From an uncultured Saprospiraceae bacterium (GTDB lineage Bacteria; Bacteroidota; Bacteroidia; Chitinophagales; Saprospiraceae), in contig CALEYL010000007.1 in the NCBI GenBank assembly GCA_937926205.1, positions 1-52,662 of the forward strand: a stretch of 52,662 nt of DNA, read 5' to 3'. Shown one piece after another: positions 49,611 through 52,662 of this stretch. Within the stretch, counting starts at the first letter, position 1. Every line of letters starts with the position of its first letter. The notes under the pieces were generated by a model. It saw only the letters and a list, made by a program, of their open reading frames with translations, made no database searches and was not told the origin of the DNA. Position numbers and translations under genes: made by a program.

Positions 49611-52277
49611 ATGAAATCACTACTCGTTAGTATGATGTTCCTGTGTGCGGTACATCTGGCGGCACAGGCTCCTCCGCCTGCCGAAATCGCCAAAAAAAAA
49701 TATTTCACTCAGGCTACTGACAACCAATCCATAAAATTCGACGGCATCCTGGATGACCCGGCCTGGGAAAAGGTGGAATGGGGCAGCGACTTCATTCAAT
49801 ACCAACCTGCCGAAAACACGCCACCGGCGATGAATTCTCAGTTCAAAATTCTCTACGACGACAAATACCTCTATGTTGGCTACCGCGCTTACGACAGCGC
49901 GCCCGACAGCATCGTCCGCCGCATGAGCAGAAGGGATGAATTTCCGGGCGACTGGATGGAAATCAATATTGACAGCTACCACGACCTGCGTACGGCCTTT
50001 TCTTTCACCTTTTCGGTGAGTGGCGTGCGCGGCGACGAGTTTGTAAGCAACAACGGCAACAACTGGGATACGAGCTGGAATCCAATCTGGGAAGGCAAAT
50101 CTCATGTCGACAGCCTGGGATGGACTGCCGAGGTGAAAATTCCTTTTAGCCAGTTGCGCTACGGCAAGCAAACGGAACCGGTTTGGGGCATTCAGGTGAT
50201 GCGTCGCTTTTTCCGCAAAGAAGAACGTTCTACCTGGCAATACATTCCTCAGAACTCGGGTGGCTGGGTGAGCTTTTTTGGCGAATTGCACGGCCTGCGC
50301 GATCTGCCCGACAACAAACAGGTAGAGCTGGCGCCTTATGTGGTGGCCCGCACCGAGCGTTTTGAAGCCCAGGAAGGGAATCCTTTTGCAGACGGCTCCC
50401 GCAACGGCCTCAACGTGGGCCTTGACGGAAAAGTGGCCGTTACCCGCGACCTCATCCTCGACTTTACCATCAACCCTGATTTTGGACAGGTAGAAGCCGA
50501 TCCTGGCGCGGTACGATTAGACGGCTACGAGATCTTTTTTCAGGAGCGACGCCCGTTTTTTGTGGAAAGCAACAACCTGTTTGATTACCAGCTCACGGGG
50601 TCCAATGCCGGTGGCGATTACGATTCGGACCTGCTGTTTTATTCCCGGCGCATCGGTGGCGCCCCACACGGCTATCCCAACCTGGCCGATGGTGAAAACG
50701 TTGAAGTGCCCCAGCAAACTTCCATCCTCGGCGCGGCAAAATTCAGCGGAAAAACGGCGAAAGGCCTGTCCATTGGCATTCTGGAAAGTGTTACCCGGCA
50801 GGAAAATGCCAAAATCGACCGGAATGGCGAACGGCGGGAAGAGCTGGTTGAACCTACGACCAACTACTTCATGGGGCGCGTGATGCAGGATTACAACGAA
50901 GGCAATACCATCATCGGCGGGGTATTTACGGCCGTGAACCGCGGCAAAGGGCTGCCCCTGCTGCATCAAAATGCTTATTCCGGCGGCCTTGATTTTCAGC
51001 ATTTCTGGAAAAACCGCTGGTGGTTTATGTCAGGCAATGTCTTGTTCAGCCGCGTAGAAGGCAGTCCGGAAGCCATCCTGGAAACACAAACCGGTTTCGT
51101 TCATTATTTTCAGCGGCCTAATGCGCCACACCTGGAAGTGGACAGCACCCGAACCAGCCTAAGCGGCACGGGCGGCACTTTCAAAATCGGAAAACTCGGC
51201 GGCAGTCCCGACAAGCATGGCGGGGTTTTGAAATTTGAAACGGGCCTGACCTGGCGCTCTCCCGAACTGGAACTCAACGACGTCGGTTTTCTGCTGGCTG
51301 CCGATGAAATCAACCACTTTACCTGGATGGGCTACAACATTCAAAAGCCTTTTTCCATTTTTCGAAACCTGCGCATCAATTACAACCACTGGACACGCTG
51401 GGATTTTGGCGGGCAGTTTTTATACACGGCTTTCAATACCAATGCCCACGCCTGGTTCAACAACCAGTGGCGCCTTGGCGGCGGCGTTACCTGGAATCCG
51501 CTGGACATCTCCAACAACGCCCTTCGCGGCGGCTCATCGCTGCGCCGTCCGCCGGGAATGGGGGTCAATGCGTATGTAGAAACCGACAGCCGCAAAGAAG
51601 TCAGCCTGAACGCCAATACGTTTTTTGCCTGGGGTTTCGGGAACACCGTGCGCATCCAGAACTACAGCGGGGGCGGAAGTTACCAGATTCTCGATGCCAT
51701 GCGCCTGAGCCTGTCGGCTTCTTACAACCGCAACTGGCGCCGGCAGGATCAGTACGTGTCCCAAACATCCTACGACGGCGCCCTGCGGACCATCGTCAGC
51801 GAAGTGGAGCAACGCAGCTTTGCGGTAACCGCCCGCCTCAACTACAACATTACGCCTGATCTGACGGTGCAATACTACGGCCAGCCTTTCATTTTCAGGG
51901 CATTGTATAAAAATTTCGGCTACGTTACCGACCCGCTGAATCCGAACTACGACCAGCGCTTCCATCAATACAACGGCAGCGAAATCCAGGCCGGCAGCAA
52001 CGATTTTTCCATCGATGAAAACCGCGATGGCGTCATCGATTACCGCTTCAACAAACCGGATTTTAACTTCACACAATTCCGCTCCAACCTTGTGTTGCGC
52101 TGGGAATACGTGCCCGGCTCAGAGGTTTATTTCGTGTGGTCGCAGCAGGCATTTCCGAATGCTTTCGACGACTTAGACACGCCGCTGCACAGCAGTCTGT
52201 TCGGCAATGTCTTCGACGGGCAGCAAAAGCCGGACAATATCTTTTTGGTGAAGTTTACATATCGGTGGTTGATGTAG
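49611..52277 (+). CDS. DUF5916 outer-membrane protein with CBM9-like N-terminus
   Basis: An 888-residue exported protein. The signal peptide is about 1-19 (cleavage near L-A-A-Q). Residues about 40-225 resemble the carbohydrate-binding family 9-like fold (I-K-F-D-G-I-L-D-D-P-A-W, Y-L-Y-V-G-Y-R-A-Y-D, W-T-A-E-V-K-I-P-F-S-Q-L-R-Y). From about 240 on, the DUF5916 region follows: G-L-D-G-K-V-A-V-T, D-F-G-Q-V-E-A-D-P, F-F-Q-E-R-R-P-F-F-V-E, then many alternating strands typical of an outer-membrane barrel, ending K-F-T-Y-R-W-L-M. Ligand and function are unknown; the family is frequent in Bacteroidota. Confidence 0.85.
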   Translation: MKSLLVSMMFLCAVHLAAQAPPPAEIAKKKYFTQATDNQSIKFDGILDDPAWEKVEWGSDFIQYQPAENTPPAMNSQFKILYDDKYLYVGYRAYDSAPDSIVRRMSRRDEFPGDWMEINIDSYHDLRTAFSFTFSVSGVRGDEFVSNNGNNWDTSWNPIWEGKSHVDSLGWTAEVKIPFSQLRYGKQTEPVWGIQVMRRFFRKEERSTWQYIPQNSGGWVSFFGELHGLRDLPDNKQVELAPYVVARTERFEAQEGNPFADGSRNGLNVGLDGKVAVTRDLILDFTINPDFGQVEADPGAVRLDGYEIFFQERRPFFVESNNLFDYQLTGSNAGGDYDSDLLFYSRRIGGAPHGYPNLADGENVEVPQQTSILGAAKFSGKTAKGLSIGILESVTRQENAKIDRNGERREELVEPTTNYFMGRVMQDYNEGNTIIGGVFTAVNRGKGLPLLHQNAYSGGLDFQHFWKNRWWFMSGNVLFSRVEGSPEAILETQTGFVHYFQRPNAPHLEVDSTRTSLSGTGGTFKIGKLGGSPDKHGGVLKFETGLTWRSPELELNDVGFLLAADEINHFTWMGYNIQKPFSIFRNLRINYNHWTRWDFGGQFLYTAFNTNAHAWFNNQWRLGGGVTWNPLDISNNALRGGSSLRRPPGMGVNAYVETDSRKEVSLNANTFFAWGFGNTVRIQNYSGGGSYQILDAMRLSLSASYNRNWRRQDQYVSQTSYDGALRTIVSEVEQRSFAVTARLNYNITPDLTVQYYGQPFIFRALYKNFGYVTDPLNPNYDQRFHQYNGSEIQAGSNDFSIDENRDGVIDYRFNKPDFNFTQFRSNLVLRWEYVPGSEVYFVWSQQAFPNAFDDLDTPLHSSLFGNVFDGQQKPDNIFLVKFTYRWLM

Positions 52278-52280
52278 GAT

Positions 52281-52358
52281 TTTTCCGTGTTCCCATAGTG
52301 GTGTTCAGGAACGCGCCTGCCTGACGGCAGTCAGGGATGACGCGGCGAACACGGAAAA
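52281..52358. repeat. 12-bp inverted repeat enclosing a CTGCC-type repeat
   Basis: TTTTCCGTGTTC (52281-52292) is exactly mirrored by GAACACGGAAAA (52347-52358). Between them is CGCCTGCCTGACGGCAG (from about 52313), a member of the GC-rich intergenic family also at 13.6 and 42.4 kb. It follows the DUF5916 stop and faces the LRR gene on the other strand. Confidence 0.5.
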
Positions 52359-52457
52359 CGCTGATTGCTGTACCTCATTCCCAAAAATCCTGGCCTTCGG
52401 CAAGGCTTCAGTCTGCTGCGGGCCGGAGCCTCGGCGCGCGGTGCCATCTACATTTTG

Positions 52458-52662
52458 TCAAAACTTCATTATAAGTAACGCAGGCAATGCTTTTTGAAGC
52501 TTATTGATGTCTGATTCGCTCACCTGCGTGCTACTTAAGTATAGATCACTCAAATTCGTCAAGCCCGACAAGGCGCTCACATCGCTCACCTGCGTGCTAC
52601 TTAAGTATAGATAACTCAAATTCGTCAAGCCCGACAAGGCGCTCACATCGCTCACCTGCGTG
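52458..52662 (-). CDS. Leucine-rich-repeat protein, C-terminal fragment (runs off the window)
   Basis: The visible 67 codons are the end of an LRR gene whose start lies beyond the right edge. The repeats are 22 residues (Y-L-Y-L-S-S-T-Q-V-S-D-V-S-A-L-S-G-L-T-N-L-S) and end with S-E-S-D-I-N-K-L-Q-K-A-L-P and a TGA stop at 52458-52460. They are the same LRR class as in the Roco protein at 25.9 kb, but no Roc domain follows, so this is an LRR-only C-terminus. Successive repeats are nearly identical in DNA. Confidence 0.75.
   Translation of the reverse strand, partial: TQVSDVSALSGLTNLSYLYLSSTQVSDVSALSGLTNLSDLYLSSTQVSESDINKLQKALPALLIMKF
52517..52662. repeat. 66-bp tandem DNA repeat inside the LRR gene
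   Basis: CGCTCACCTGCGTG recurs at 52517, 52583 and 52649, an exact 66-bp period equal to 22 codons. The two full units differ at one base (GATCACTC versus GATAACTC). The array continues past the window edge. Confidence 0.85.

Noticed and set aside
52517..52662. CRISPR array
   Set aside because: The 66-bp period is an exact multiple of codons, there are no unique spacers, and the repeat lies in an LRR reading frame.

Overview
The window reads as chromosomal DNA from a member of the Bacteroidota, most likely the Saprospiria (inference). The evidence is twelve candidate -7 boxes of the Bacteroidota form TAnnTTTG, an ArgF'-type acylornithine carbamoyltransferase, a GldE homologue after mutY-ssb, PorT-like and DUF5916 outer-membrane proteins, and Roco/LRR genes. 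Nothing indicates a phage, a plasmid or a CRISPR array.

Layout. 0.2-5.9 kb (minus): a MscS-like channel behind a giant gene joining a cation-chloride-cotransporter-like permease to a coiled coil and a P-loop ATPase. 6.1-9.7 kb: a WG-repeat lipoprotein, a radical SAM enzyme, and an HNH nuclease with a small partner. 9.7-16.9 kb: purF, hutH, two envelope proteins, an MBL hydrolase with no normal start codon, and a SPOR protein. 17.0-22.3 kb (minus): pheT, a coiled-coil gene, zapA, rny and a rhodanese gene, probably one transcription unit. 22.4-25.9 kb (plus): argF', a lipid kinase, a secreted coiled-coil protein and a HAD hydrolase. 25.9-29.9 kb is the accessory patch: an LRR-Roc-COR protein with a composition break at its LRR/Roc boundary, an orphan DUF6922-like gene, a RAYT transposase between two covarying palindromes, and a CAT-anticodon tRNA. 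30.1-38.5 kb: an Ig-like lipoprotein, a site-2 protease, hisF, an unrecognised conserved gene, mutY, ssb and gldE. 38.5-42.3 kb: a polyamine cluster (speD, GspS/YgiC-like ligase, YgiB-like lipoprotein, membrane-anchored spermidine synthase). 42.7-45.5 kb: a Tat-exported oxidoreductase and an MFS exporter. 45.5-49.3 kb: a 1261-residue protein with two D-Ala-D-Ala ligase modules, one membrane segment and three PASTA-like domains. 49.6-52.3 kb: a DUF5916 protein. The right edge cuts an LRR gene with near-identical 66-bp repeats.

How the genes may work together. Most are housekeeping. Three sets look like systems. (1) Permease-ATPase plus MscS-like channel suggests ion or osmotic control. (2) SpeD and the spermidine synthase could supply a polyamine to the amide ligase and its lipoprotein partner. 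(3) The double Ddl-PASTA protein could couple cytoplasmic D-Ala-D-Ala formation to periplasmic sensing of cell wall.

Limits. All assignments come from reading motifs in the sequence. No database search, structure prediction or folding program was run. Product names rest on recognised family motifs, and gene starts are choices among candidate start codons.
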